Of a stretch of DNA of 64,000 nucleotides, positions 11,903 through 23,119 are shown in pieces. A program made the position numbers and the translations under genes. Origin of the DNA: Flaveria trinervia (Eukaryota; Streptophyta; Magnoliopsida; Asterales; Asteraceae). Below the pieces are notes generated by a model. It ran no database searches and had not been told where the DNA came from. It was given only the letters and a program-made list of their open reading frames with translations. How positions within the stretch are numbered: the stretch's first letter is position 1; each line of letters starts with the position of its first letter. The stretch spans positions 121,403,930-121,467,929 of the forward strand of contig CM046444.1 in the NCBI GenBank assembly GCA_025506515.1. Direction: 5' to 3'.

Positions 11903-12175
11903 GAGCATTCACAACCCAATCTTTATATTTATCCGTATAATTACACTAAAATACTTTTTCTCTCTCCTTTTCAACATTATCATTATTTTATCTCTTTCCG
12001 TCACTCACAAACACTTAAAATATATTAAAAACATTATAAGGTTTTGAATAGTGTTCCTAAAAATACATATTGAACAATAACTTTTCCATATCATTCACTC
12101 ACAACCGCTTATAACCATACCATATAATATAAAGAATACATTCACATGGTTTTAGGGAACGAGATGTGCATTCTC
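11903..12175. mobile_element. Tourist-type MITE (PIF/Harbinger), copy 2
   Basis: Starts GAGCATTCAC and ends GTGCATTCTC, with TAA on both sides (11900-11902 and 12176-12178). It is directly adjacent to copy 1 and shares with it the palindromic TTAA at the joint, so one element inserted next to or into the target site of the other. Same family and orientation as copy 1 by eye. Confidence 0.82.
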
Positions 12176-12829
12176 TAATATTGGTTATTGTGAAGTAGAG
12201 AATTTAAATGTAATTGGTCCTATGCATGTCTAGTTCTAGCTTCTCTTTGTTTTGTTTGTGTTTTTTAAGGTCTTAATGCCCTATTAGTCTTTTTTATTAA
12301 TAATATTGGTTGTTTAAATGTAGATGATTAATAATTTGAAAAACCTGAGAGTTCTAAGTTTTTTTTTAATTAAAACTATTTGGGTTAACACCATATGTTT
12401 AATTAGATAAAACACAAGTTCAGAAACAAAGTGTGATATTTGTGTGTGTCAAAATAATGAACCAAAAGAGAAGAAGTAAAACCAGACTGGTCAATTTTTT
12501 GTTCAAATTCTAAATCTTGCATAAATTTGACTGTTTTAACTAGGGCTGCAAATCGTGTTTAACAGGTTACCAACGACATGATTAGCACAAGTATTAAACA
12601 TGAAAACAACCATTTTAACACTTAGATTTGGTGGTTTGAGTGTGACAGTTATATGTTTTAGGTATCAAGAAGAAGAAATGATAAATTCAAGACTCCTAAT
12701 TTTAATTATTTTAAAAAAGTAAAAAACTGCATAGTGTACTTTTTTGCTAATCATGTTTTATCATGTCTAAACATATACCCATTTTGCCAGCCCGGCCTAT
12801 TTTTAACCACCAAGTTTCACATGTGAAAA

Positions 12830-13080
12830 TTCAAGAAAACCAAAATTTCATGTATTTTTAGTAAAACAATATTTATTAAAATAAAAAATTCCTTGACCCC
12901 ACTACCAGAGCAGGGAACGCTACCCCTTTAAACCTTTTATTTCTTAGGGATTTCGCCCCTAAAAAAAGTTTTATCACAATATACTCAAATAAATATGCAC
13001 TCGACACCTTCTGGCTTATTTGATTAATACTATATCACATTTTGATAATTTTTCAATCCAATCATGGTACAGATTAAACA
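12830..13080. repeat. Dispersed repeat, copy A (resembles 25380-25735)
   Basis: Shares with 25380-25735 the ordered blocks TTCC/TTTCTTAACCCC, a GGGGTTTCGCCCCTAA-like block (near 12945-12965), AGTTTTATC, then ATACTCAAA...GCACT(C/T)...ACACCT. The family looks like the 3' part of a retroelement LTR or untranslated region; identity is not fixed. Confidence 0.6.
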
Positions 13081-13504
13081 AATGACTATGATGTTTAAAA
13101 GTCAACGCAGGTATGGATGATAATACTATAACAGAAAACCATGTCTGATTTTAATTGCGCCACATGGTGAATTTCAGAAGATAGAGCCCACACCATTGAT
13201 AATCTTGAATTTCAGGACGAAAAATAATATAATTTCGAAGATCTGTTATTATATTTGAATGTTCCCTTATGCTAAATTTATGTGTGGATTATTTCAAAGA
13301 CTTATATATGAATACTACATGTAGGGTAATTTATTAAGAGTTAACAGATAATGGTTTGAACAAAATAATTGTTTTAAGTTTGTTTTAAGTAATAAGTTTG
13401 AAAAGTGACACATTTAACCGACTGGAATTTGTGATTTCAATTTTGTACCAAGAACTCACATGGCACCTCATCTGGTTAATTTAGCAGCCACCCATCTTCA
13501 ATAG

Positions 13505-13997
13505 GGAACAAGCCGAGCCAAGCCTAACCCATATAGGCTTGATCTCACGGCTCATTTTGACTTAAATGAGTTTTATAGTTTTATTTTTAAAGCTCGAGAT
13601 CTGTTCGTCAAATACTTTCTAAGCTCGAGTTTGATTTAGTTTGGCTAGTTTATTATTTAGTTATTATTGTTTAATATGGTTATATTCAATTTTTATATCT
13701 ATTTTTAATTTTATATTTTATATATTAAATTATACATATTATTTTTTAGCTTTATCATAATTTTATATATAAATAATTATTTATATAATATCTTTAATAA
13801 ATTATATATATATATAAGTAAAAAGCTCACTGAGGCTTGCAAGCTGGCTCGAGCTTGATACGTTAAGCGCGTGCTTGGTTTTCATATTTAAATGAGCTTT
13901 TTTAGGCTCAGGCTCGATAAAATTCAACTTACTTTGATATTTTTATCAATTCGATTTCGAATAGCTTGTGAAAAACTCATTTTATTTGCACCCCTAC
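13505..13997. mobile_element. Non-autonomous DNA element with GAGCTCG-rich ends, copy 1
   Basis: The left part reads AAGCCGAGCCAAGCC...AAAGCTCGAG and the right part GGCTCGAGCTTGA...TGCACCCCT, with an AT-rich centre of TATATAAT type. This matches a very common plant MITE style (AGGGGTGCAAA...GAGCTCG ends, often hAT-like). The same family occurs at 49485-50028. No clean target duplication was found. Confidence 0.6.
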
Positions 13998-14416
13998 TTC
14001 AACACCATCGTACACATGGTTTCCATAAATTATATGAACCTGACCTTTTCTAATTTGAGCAACTCAGCTTGTTTGTTGGATCCAAAAAATCAACATTATT
14101 TTCTTTTTTAGGAAATGCTCCATTATGATTGAGAGAGATTATATAGTTATCTAATAATTTGACAAGACTGAAACAATATTAAAGCTTGAGTGTTTTTAGA
14201 AAAATTATGAGTGATTGTATCAGAAAACTGTTAAAATTCAATTATTATTTCATTATTTTTGTCTTAAGAAAATCAAAGAGAAGAACAGGCACATGAACAA
14301 GGGTAACATGATAAGAATGGATTTATTACATATAATATCAAAGGCAATGAAAGCTTGGCCCCATATCCTCACCAGCCAACCAAACCACAATAATATTTCA
14401 TCTATGCAAATTCTTG

Positions 14417-14424
14417 TATAAATA
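14417..14424 (+). promoter_or_regulatory. TATA box of the glycine-rich protein gene
   Basis: TATAAATA lies 68 bases before the start codon at 14492, a normal plant distance for a TATA box with a short 5' untranslated region of about 40 bases. Confidence 0.7.
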
Positions 14425-14491
14425 CCCTATTACACTTCTTCATCTTCATCCTTCTTCCAATCTAAATCTCCTTACATACAACAAACCAAAA

Positions 14492-14936
14492 ATGGTTTCA
14501 AAGAGATTCATTCTTACCGCCCTTGCTCTCGCAACGATTCTCCTCATTACTTCTGAAATCGCAGCGGCTAAGGAACTCGCCTCCAACCATGAGAGTGAGT
14601 AAACTGTAAACCACATGTTTAACAGTAACGTCATGGATGCATTATTAATATTATCATTTATCAACAATGTTTAAGAACATGAAATGATATGCAGGTGGTG
14701 TAGAAGATGCCAAATATGGTCTTGATGATCATGGATACTACAATGGCGGACGCGGTGGAGGCTACAACGGTGGTGGTGGACGTGGAGGCTACAACGGTGG
14801 GCGTCGTGGAAGAGGGTATTGCAGGTATGGTTGTTGCGGTGGTGGACGATACTACAACGGCGGATGCAGGTGCTGCAGCACTCTTGCAGAGGCAACTGCT
14901 TACAAACAAGCTCAAGAGGCTCAAACTCACAACTGA
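14492..14936 (+). CDS. Secreted glycine-rich protein with Cys-rich C-terminus
   Basis: Two exons, 14492-14594 and 14695-14936, joined at GTGAGT/GCAG borders, code 114 residues. Residues 1-26 form a signal peptide (MVSKRFIL... then a Leu/Ala/Ile core ending IAAA). After a short charged stretch (KELASNHES) comes a Gly-rich, Tyr/Asn/Arg-containing segment (YYNGGRGGGYNGGGG type), then a cysteine cluster CRYGCC...GCRCC and a polar tail ending QTHN. Signal peptide plus KELA-like motif fits the plant GRP family (Pfam GRP, PF07172); class II GRPs with a Cys-rich C-terminus such as AtGRP3 bind a wall-associated kinase in Arabidopsis, but that role here is inference. It has its own TATA box (14417) and polyadenylation signal (15085). 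Cell wall or apoplast location is expected. Confidence 0.88.
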
Positions 14937-15084
14937 TATAAGCATGCATGTTGATGGAGCCATGCAACATGTTTCTTTATGTACTACTACTGCTTCAACA
15001 TATATGTGCATTAGCACATTGGTGTTTGTAAGCTATTTAAGTTTATTACCATGTTGTCGTTAAAATGGATTAATTGTGTCCTTT

Positions 15085-15090
15085 AATAAA
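15085..15090 (+). terminator. Polyadenylation signal of the glycine-rich protein gene
   Basis: AATAAA about 150 bases after the stop codon, followed by a T/G-rich stretch (GTTTGCTTTTGTGTGTGTG), a usual plant 3' end arrangement. Confidence 0.6.
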
Positions 15091-15589
15091 AGACAAGTTT
15101 GCTTTTGTGTGTGTGTTCTGGTTGTTTATATATGTTATATTTATAAAAACAAAACGTAACATATATATAGTATTGTTAATCTAGCAAGGATGGGAAATAA
15201 CCCACATAGTTATCCTTAAAGGTTAGTCATATGTGATCATTTGCGGTTGTAACTACCGGTTTTCTGCTAGTGTTATGAAAAGAATCTTTACATCTTATAT
15301 TTTCATGAAAGATGTTTAATTAGCACGACTAAAACTCATGATCTCAATGCCACAAAGCAACAATCTTACTAGTTATTGTATATCATCGAAAATCTAATGG
15401 TACTCCGCACTCATAGATATCATACTCTATAGTTCTATAGCCAACCAAAAAACACATTACCTAGGGTTTCTTATTGTACCGTTAGGAGTAGATGTTACTG
15501 TATATGATGGTAATTACCGATTGATTTGTTTGTCTATTGCTATAATACCGGATTTTTAAGATTAATCGACCGATGGTAAACAATAATAA
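15091..15589. other. Intergenic, nothing recognised
   Basis: AT-rich DNA downstream of the glycine-rich protein gene. No gene, inverted repeat or known element is recognised before the Helitron at 15590. Confidence 0.4.
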
Positions 15590-16104
15590 CTAGTATCAAG
15601 CCCCGCGGGTTGTAGCGGGGCGTAAAATCATGTCAAGCAACATCAATGATAGATCACCATCAATGATCATCAATACTGGCAAAGCTTGTATTAAAAAAAG
15701 ATTAAAAATAAAACCGAACAAAAAGTAGATGTAAAAACATTGAATCACGTTCACAAAACATAAAAAATCTAGAACAATAGGTAAGTTGATCTAAGACCAT
15801 CATGTGTGACAGGGCAAGTAAATAGGGAAAAAATAACCGTAAAAAAATTGAACCACGCATGCACATTTCAGTGTGTTAACTCATAAAATTTCGACCGAAA
15901 AACGAAAATTGTTTAAAATATCAAATGTAGAGGAATGAAGTTGAAAGTAAAAAAATCTTGAGGTTAAATTATAAAAAATACAAAAGTATCGGGTTAAAAT
16001 AAAAAGGCTAAAGATTAAAAAAATGTTGGTACAACCTACTGTGCATATTGTACAATCCATGATACATAACCAAGTTGATAATTAGTATTATATAAATAAT
16101 CTGA
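15590..16104 (-). mobile_element. Short non-autonomous Helitron, copy 1
   Basis: Read on the minus strand, the element starts with TC at 16104/16103, preceded by A, and ends with a hairpin (7-bp stem GCCCCGC/GCGGGGC at 15600-15606 and 15615-15621, 8-nt loop), a short spacer and CTAG at 15593-15590, followed by T. Insertion between A and T, TC start, hairpin and CTRR end are the Helitron rules. The 515-bp body is non-coding and clearly resembles 63143-63625 along its whole length, including shared blocks ACAAAAAGTAGA, TAAGTTGATCTA, GTGTTAACTC and TTGAAAGTAAAAAAAT, so this is one family. Confidence 0.75.
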
Positions 16105-16131
16105 TATTAATAATAATATAAGACCAATAGT

Positions 16132-16132
16132 A

Positions 16133-16180
<48 letters not shown>

Positions 16181-16181
16181 T
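16132..16181. repeat. (AAT)n microsatellite
   Basis: Nearly perfect TAA/AAT trinucleotide run, about 16 units, next to the Helitron's right end. Confidence 0.95.
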
Positions 16182-16450
16182 CAATAAGAAATTATAACGG
16201 TAATGATAATATATAGAAGTTCTATCAAAAAGAGTATCCTAGTACCGTTTAATCGAGCAGGCTCGACTCATACTATTACCCATGCTACCAAAATCAATAA
16301 TAGAATCGTTTTTAGTTTTTCAGGCTCGATCACATTTCTCTTTATTTTCATTATCTATGATTTTTTCATACCAAACAACCCCTTCAATATGCGTTATATT
16401 AGGGAGAATGATAGTTTTATGATAAGAGTCAAATACTTTTTTAAAAATAA
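16182..16450. other. Short intergenic interval
   Basis: No gene recognised; a short open frame here lacks any familiar motif. The last nine bases (16442-16450, TAAAAATAA) are the left target duplication of the Mutator-type element. Confidence 0.5.
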
Positions 16451-16733
16451 AAGTTAATTACATAAATAGTCCTTGTGATTTATATAATATAATATATTTG
16501 GGTACTAAGCAAAAAAAAGAAACAAGTTTGAGTACTCACTTTCAATTTTGTAACAAGGTTGAGTATTAACACTAACAAACATTAGATTTTCTGTTAAGTT
16601 CAAAGGTATTTTATTCTTTTCATATTATAAGACTATTTATGTAATTAGAGGGACTATTTGTGTAATTTAATTAAACTAATATAATTATACATCACATACA
16701 CACTCTCTCTTAACACACACACACACAGATATC

Positions 16734-16779
<46 letters not shown>

Positions 16780-17576
16780 GAGATGAAATAATACTCTCAC
16801 CACCACCATCGAAGGATATCACCGCTGACCACTATCAGCATCACTGGTAACAATCACCACCCTCAGACCATCGTATCCATGTCTGGTACCCTCATCATCA
16901 TACCATCACCCACATCACCAAATCCCCCCTTTCTCCCTTCCTTACCAAATCCGTCTATGTCTCTTTCTTTTGCTTCACCAACATCATCCCATCTCCCTTT
17001 GGTGCTTAGATCTAAGAACATGACACTAAGATCGACAAGGATGGAACACCAAACATCGAGAAATGAGGGGCAGATCCATAGCCGGTTTATGTGAGAGTTG
17101 AAAGCCCAACACTAGGATCGACAAGGATCTAAGGGTGGTAGCTCGTGCTGGGGGCTGGAAGGGATGATAGCCAGCGGTGGAGGCCGGTGGTGGGGCCGGC
17201 GGGGTCGGTCGCAAGCGGTGGGGGCGGCGGGGATGGTCGCAGGCAGTGGGGGCGGCGGGGATGATGGTCGGTGGTGGTAGTGGTGAAATTAGTTTCAGAT
17301 TATAAGAAGTGTGTGTCTTTATGCATTCATATATCTATATGTATATATAAAGTTACACAAACAGACATTTTTTATGTATTAGATACATAAATAGTCCATG
17401 TAAGGAAAATAACGAAAATGCCCTTAAGATTTAATTGAAAGTTAACGTCTGTTAGTGTTAATACCTTAACTCGTTACAAATTGAAAACACAATACCCATA
17501 CTTGTTACAAAAAAACCCTTAGTACCCAAACATATTATTTTCAATAAACCACAGGGACCATTTGCGTAATTAACTT
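16451..17576. mobile_element. Mutator-like element with long inverted repeats and GC-rich cargo
   Basis: Begins AAGTTAATTAC and ends GTAATTAACTT. The flanks are an exact 9-bp target duplication TAAAAATAA (16442-16450 and 17577-17585), the Mutator hallmark. The outer about 280 bp on each side are imperfect inverted repeats, with matching blocks such as TTTGGGTACTAAG, TTGTAACAAG/TTGTAACGAG, GTATTAACACTAACA and GGACTATTTATGTA. Inside lie a (TA)n(CA)n microsatellite (about 16733-16779), a CACCAC-rich patch and a GC-rich segment (about 17140-17280) with two copies of a 28-bp GTCGCA(A/G)GC... unit. No transposase is present. The interior may be captured DNA, as in Pack-MULEs, but no parent gene is identified. 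Confidence 0.85.
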
Positions 17577-17585
17577 TAAAAATAA

Positions 17586-18640
17586 TAGAGTTTAAATTCT
17601 AAGATGAAGTATATTAAAGATGATGTGATTTAAAAGTAAAAGTAAATAAACGTTTGAGTCATGGTTTCAAAAAGTATATAACTAATATTATAGTAAATGT
17701 CATTTGTTTTGTTATATAATACTATAAACTTGCTTGACAATCGTGATAACAAAAGAATTAAATACACACAACTTGCTCTAAGGATGAATTGAAAGACTAA
17801 ACACTAATTCTTTCCCAAGTCCCAACCCTCGTAAACTCATTTGAACTTTATATTACCATCAACGACACTCAACCTCAAGTCTTGCATGTACTGTTTCTTT
17901 CTCAATCCACTTGAACATTTAACATTAACACGGGAAGATGATTATGACGATATACATGTTACTATATAATTAATAACATATATATAACTAATACCATATA
18001 TGCATCAACGTACCTGTTATCAAATGCAATGCAAGCATCAAAAAACTCATATAAATTCAAGCGGCAAAATCTAGAAAGAGAAAGCAAGACATGTCTGTAA
18101 CCCAATGAAGAAGATATATGTAGGAGACTTGCGTCCATTGCACTATCACTTTAAAGAGTTATGTATTAATATTCATTCCTTTAGTTTCAACTATAAGAGT
18201 ACTATATAGAATATAATTTTTATATCTAAAAACAATAAACATATAATATACATCACAATGTCGGAGATGGTCCTACCGGACTTTCTACGTGTCACACAAT
18301 CATTCACCTGAGTTTTTTTCTTTTTATTTATTTCTCTGAATTCAATATGGTAGATATAAGCCCTTTTCCAATGTTACATTAAATGTATTTTTTTTTGCAC
18401 AGTGGCTAGATTCATTTGTTTTGCGTGAGAGGTCGTGAGTTCGACCCACACTACAAACTTCCTTTTAAGTTATTTTTTTTTACCTTTTAAAAACTTCATA
18501 AGATATCATTTTCACCTCCTTAAGTTTCTCAAGTTCCGATTTACCCTTTACAAGTATACCTACAAAAATAATGTCTTATGTCCGTTTGTTTGTGTGCGTA
18601 TAGTTATAATTTCAAGTCTGTTTATGTTTGGACGTAATGA
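17586..18640. other. Intergenic, nothing recognised
   Basis: AT-rich DNA without a credible gene. A GAGTTCGACCC box at about 18434-18444 resembles a Pol III B box, and could belong to a SINE or to the Helitron to its right. Confidence 0.4.
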
Positions 18641-19036
18641 AAACTATTCGGATCAAATATAAAACACTTACGTGACTATTTTATATATGCCTTACTTACA
18701 ACCACTTATTTTTTTTATATTCTTAGTCTCTATTTTTTATATTCAAAGTCGAATTGATTCGGTAAAATATAAAACGCCTATGTGTGTATTTTATATATGT
18801 CTTACTTTCAATATTTTCAATTTCACCCCCTAAAACCTGTCACTCTAAAAAAAGTTACATTCGTATTTTTGTATACATGTAGATATAAAATCATATTAAA
18901 CGACGTTTGGACGTAATCGGAAACAATTCATGTATTGACGTGAATTTAATTCAGAAACAAGTCGGGTTGATTGCGGTCTTTATTTTATCATGAAGTGTAC
19001 GATATCTCCACAACGCGCAGCGGGTACAAATACTAG
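18641..19036 (+). mobile_element. Helitron-like element, family 2, plus-strand copy (5' end uncertain)
   Basis: The 3' end reads CACAACGCGCAGCGGGTACAAATACTAG then T (CTAG at 19033-19036). The preceding block ACAAGTCGGGTTGATTG (from about 18958) and TTTATCATG also occur, reversed, in the element that ends at 57853, so the two share a 3' end. The body has repeated CAAATATAAAACRCYTA...TATTTTATATATG blocks. The left boundary is a guess. Confidence 0.5.
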
Positions 19037-20811
19037 TTCATTATTAAAATTATTAATATAATTACAAAATTGATAATAAAAAGTCTAAAACTATGTAACT
19101 AAATAAAAAAAATAAAATCAAAAAATAAAGGTGAAAATGTGTTTATTTATAGTTTTAAAAATTAATATTAATGCTACCAACGATGATTTGTAATGGTTAT
19201 ATAGTCGTTCACAACAGTCACCTCGCCGAGTTCAAGCATGGCTTCGTGAACCCTCCACCCTATTCGCCCACCCTACCCACGGGTAACTTGTGGCGGTGTA
19301 ACCTGCCCAAGCCGCCTAGCCCGCCTTCACTAGACGTGATTGCCCCTTCAAGCTAAATATATAGCTACAAATTATATTTGGATTTTTTCAGATGAATATT
19401 ACATTAATTTGTATAGGATCTCTCTTCTGAGTAAACTAATTTTGAGTAATGTTTAAATCCACCAAGTCGATTGAAAATTTTGAAATTATATGAACTTGGT
19501 TGTTGATTTAATTTATACGAACATATGTAGGCATACTTAGAAGTATTAAATACATTAACAAAATTTAGTTAGAGCAACAAGCGAACCACCTCATGCATAT
19601 AACAAGAACATAATATACTTTGTCATTTTTTAAATAAATTATTAAATTTGTGTAAGTTGATTTAGTCTCTTCACTTATTAAAAATATTTATATATTACCA
19701 CCTTTACCGTTGTTTGTTGGCATTGGATGGGTTGGGCCTTTAGCGTTAAAATTAAGGATAGCTCACATTCTGTAAAAAAACACTAGAATATTTAAGATAA
19801 CTTCACACTTTGTTTTAATAAAAGTTTGTTGACATTGAATCCACTTCTCAACATGGCCCATTATTATTTTGTAATGTTAAACTATCAAAAGGACAAAGAT
19901 TTGACAAAACCACCGCAACAACCATCCTTAATCATGAAACCATTAACTCGCCGTAATCATAATTATAACATTATAAGAGCACCGGAATAATATTTTTTTC
20001 TTAAGTAAAATATAAAAAATAAATAAATAATAAGTAGACTTAAATTCGTTTTTATTCTCTGAATTTTGATAAAAAATAATTATTTTTCTTTAAAATATTA
20101 AAAATATTAAATTTTTTTAATGTTTCATAAGTTGATTCAATCTAGTCAAAAATTTTCATAAGATATTTCAACTTGAATCCAAAAGTTTCACAAGATATTT
20201 CAACTTGAATTTAAAAACTGAAATTTTTGAACTAAAAGTAAAACAAATGATGAAACTTTTAGAATGACATTAATGTATTTAAGCATTTTGAGGAAAATGA
20301 TTATTTTTTTATCAAATTATATGGAGCAAAATTTAAATTAACTCTAATAAATAAATGTTATCACATTTCATAATCTTGTGATCTCACTATTATTTTTACT
20401 CGTTCCTCTATTATTATCGAATAATATGTATAAATTAAATTGTAATTTTTTACTTATTATATTTATTTAATATTAATATGTTTTTATTTATTTTATGTTT
20501 AAAAATCATATTTTATTATTTGTATTATGTCTAACTCTATATAAATCAATATTGTCTAAAAATTATATTTCACATGTTACAAGTTTATCACTCACCAAAT
20601 ATCAAATTAAAAAGTTGATTGTGTTTCAGATTAAAATTTTGTTAATATTTTCTAAAGTGTACTAAAAATTCACTACTTCAGTTTCTAGCCTAAAATTTTA
20701 CAATTAATAAGGCAATGATTCCTAAAATGGACACATCTAAGCATTTTAGGCTTTTAGCCTTTCATTAGAGAAGAAATATTTGTTTTTAAATAGTTTTTAA
20801 CGGCTGATTGG
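19037..20811. other. Long AT-rich intergenic stretch, nothing recognised
   Basis: No gene or well-bounded element found. A short CCACCC/GCCGCC-rich frame at 19171-19356 lacks any familiar domain. Confidence 0.4.
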
Positions 20812-20985
20812 ATCAATGACGGTTCATTGGCTCACCTGATCATCTTTATTACTTGTGTACGAACCTTAGGTAACTAGACTAGCACATCTTTAAAGAGAAT
20901 CTCGTACGTCAGTCTATCACCATCAATACTAAACCCGAGATTATCCTCAAGATAAAAACTCGATCACCTCAGATGTTTTTTCTTT
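20812..20985. repeat. Dispersed repeat, copy B1 (resembles 56862-57030)
   Basis: Shares with 56862-57030 the ordered blocks GATTGGATC, GATCATCTTTATTACT, GCACATCT, AGGGGAATTTCGTA-like, TCAGTC(T/C)ATC and CCATCAAT...AACCYGAGA. Same orientation. Family unknown. Confidence 0.6.
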
Positions 20986-21732
20986 GACTCAACTTAAAAC
21001 ATTTTTTGTATGAAGTTTAAAGGTAATTCATTTTAACCATTTGGGCCGGTATTATTAGTATTTAACCATTTATTTTCAAATGATAGTGTCTTTTTTATTT
21101 ATCAACTGATAGTATCATTGTATACCATACGAAATTATAATATAATATACCATCACGTGCCATATCATATTCTATTAAGCTTTCTTAGTACCGATCATTA
21201 TGGATGCTATAGAGAGTTTAGACATCTTTGGTACCACGAGCATCATTCACTGATATAATTAAGTATATTTATATATTTTATAAGTTTTTAAAAAAAGTTA
21301 AAGGAGAAGGAAAATTTTAACATTCAAAGTTCAAAAGCCCAGTATAAATTAAAGTTACCTAATTAAGAAACAATTTAAATAATGACATAAAAAATTACAA
21401 AACACTATATAATTATTACTTAGAGGCGTCATTGGCCATTTGGTCCAATGATATGAAGGATGAAGAGTAGAGATTTAAGCCTTTTAGGTCATGGGTTCTA
21501 TACCGACTCTAAAGAGTTTTATTATCGTTTGTGAATTTTTAGAATTTGATGAAACTAAATTGTGCATCTTAGGTGCGAGCTTCTCCCTTTTGAGGATGTG
21601 TTAGCTAATCTATTGTTACTGTTAAAAAAATATCATTTAGACATATATATAGGCTATGTAAGTTTATTCATGATCATGTACTATTTGTACATAATTAGAT
21701 GGATTTATCTTGCCTCAAAGACACATGTTGCT
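20986..21732. other. Intergenic with possible SINE-like segment near 21425-21520
   Basis: The stretch GGCCATTTGGTCCAATGATATGAAGGATG followed about 45 bases later by CATGGGTTCTATACC has the spacing of Pol III A and B boxes, as in tRNA-derived SINEs. No poly(A)/T-tail and no target duplication were confirmed, so the call stays weak. Confidence 0.3.
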
Positions 21733-22127
21733 AGGGGTGTTCTAAATCAGATTTTCAAAAATTTCAGATAGTGAATTTCATCATCCGAATCTGTAATCGA
21801 AATTTTAGATTCAGATTTGGATATCCAAACAAATATCTGAATTTTAATAAAATATGTATTATTTAAGAATTTTTATAAAAAAATAATTTTTATTAAAATT
21901 ATTTTGAATATCCGGAGTTTTTATTAAAATATACTGAATATTCGAAAATATCTAAAATCTCTAATTAATATTTATTATTTAGTAATTTCTAAAAAAATAT
22001 TAGGATAATTCGGATATCCAAATATCCGAAAATTCTCAAAATCACAATCCGAATCCAAAATTCCAGATGACCGAATTTTTTATATTATAGATTCGGTTTC
22101 GGATTCAGATATTTTTTAACACCCCTA
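21733..22127. mobile_element. MITE with AGGGGTGTT ends, probably hAT-type
   Basis: Terminal inverted repeat AGGGGTGTT (21733-21741) / AACACCCCT (22118-22126). The interior is rich in CGGATATCC/ATCCGAAT motifs that pair across the element, so it can fold. At about 395 bp, non-coding. An 8-bp target duplication expected for hAT was not found. Confidence 0.6.
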
Positions 22128-22513
22128 CTTATGTCGCACCATAGGGCTCCATATCCTTCACACGCTAAAATTACATTGTACCTTAACTCAGAACCTTATA
22201 ATATAATTGGTTATTTTCTCTTTATATTTACCTTTATTGCATTATGCGTTACTAGAAGTGGAAGATATGAGACGATGGGCAATTAAGAACCCATCAACCA
22301 TTAATATATCGAATAAAATAAACGAGTCAAAAACCACAAGATCACGGACCCGCGTTGTTTAAACGCACACATCAATCATAGCACCATGAAACCATTAGGA
22401 ATAAACTTATATATATGTACTTTTTCAACATCTATATATATGTATTAACTTAACCCCTAATCACAACTCACAACCAACAAATTATTTAAGCAAACCAAAA
22501 GACAAAAAAAAGT

Positions 22514-22939
22514 ATGAGTGTGGAGTTACTAGATGGTGGAATCATTCTCGGCTTTATCGAAGACGATGAAGCATTCAACGGTTCGGTTCAAGACCGTTTC
22601 ACTCACCTAGACACGAACCATGATGGTCTCTTATCATACTCGGAGATGTTGAAAGAGCTACAATCTTTAAGGATGATTGAAACCCATTTTGGGATTGATG
22701 TGAAACCCGACCCTGAAGAGTTGTCTAATGTCTATGACTCCTTGTTTTTGCAGTTTGATCGCGATTCTAATGGAACAGTGGATTTGGAGGAGTTTAAAGC
22801 CGAGACTAAGAGGATGATGCTCGCTATGGCGAATGATCTTGGCTTATTGCCGGTTCAGATGATTTTGGATGAAGATAGCTTTTTGAAGAAAGCGGTTGAT
22901 AGGGAGATTATGAAGTTGTCGTCCGATGTATCAGCTTAG
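22514..22939 (+). CDS. EF-hand calcium-binding protein, 141 residues, intronless
   Basis: A single exon codes 141 residues with two canonical EF-hand loops: residues 33-44 (DTNHDGLLSYSE) and 82-93 (DRDSNGTVDLEE), each with D/N/D ligands, Gly at position 6 and Glu at position 12. The N-terminus (MSVELLDGGII...) and the segment MLKELQSLR...THFGIDV are characteristic of a small plant EF-hand family with one paired-hand lobe; I infer a calcium sensor or buffer rather than an enzyme. No signal peptide, membrane segment or myristoylation glycine is seen, so it is likely cytosolic or nuclear. The ATG follows an AT-rich leader with a TATATATA run near 22433; AATAAA at 23028 is a fitting polyadenylation signal. 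Calcium binding is well supported, the physiological role is unknown. Confidence 0.93.
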   Translation: MSVELLDGGIILGFIEDDEAFNGSVQDRFTHLDTNHDGLLSYSEMLKELQSLRMIETHFGIDVKPDPEELSNVYDSLFLQFDRDSNGTVDLEEFKAETKRMMLAMANDLGLLPVQMILDEDSFLKKAVDREIMKLSSDVSA

Positions 22940-23027
22940 TATCATGGGTTACCTATATATGTATCTTTTTGAAAGTTTTGGTGTTTGGTTTTATGTCATA
23001 TGTATGGTTATGTACGTGCTAACAAGA

Positions 23028-23033
23028 AATAAA
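23028..23033 (+). terminator. Polyadenylation signal of the EF-hand gene
   Basis: AATAAA 89 bases after the stop codon, the nearest canonical signal downstream. Confidence 0.55.
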
Positions 23034-23119
23034 AGAACGTGTTATATAAAGAATATAACAGGTTCGGGTGCAAAATATTCTTTTTGCCATTATACGGCAT
23101 CTTTAGAGAGCTTGTAAAA

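Noticed and set aside
14661..15017. Antisense open frames rich in Val/Ser/Thr and His/Cys opposite the glycine-rich gene
   Set aside because: They are mirror frames of the Gly-rich repeat; the spliced plus-strand model has a signal peptide, splice sites, a TATA box and a polyadenylation signal.
17026..17214. Minus-strand Pro/Ala-rich open frame inside the Mutator-type element
   Set aside because: Composition follows the GC-rich cargo; no domain or splice structure supports a gene.
18425..18450. tRNA-like T-arm GAGTTCGACCC
   Set aside because: No cloverleaf can be drawn and no acceptor stem is present.
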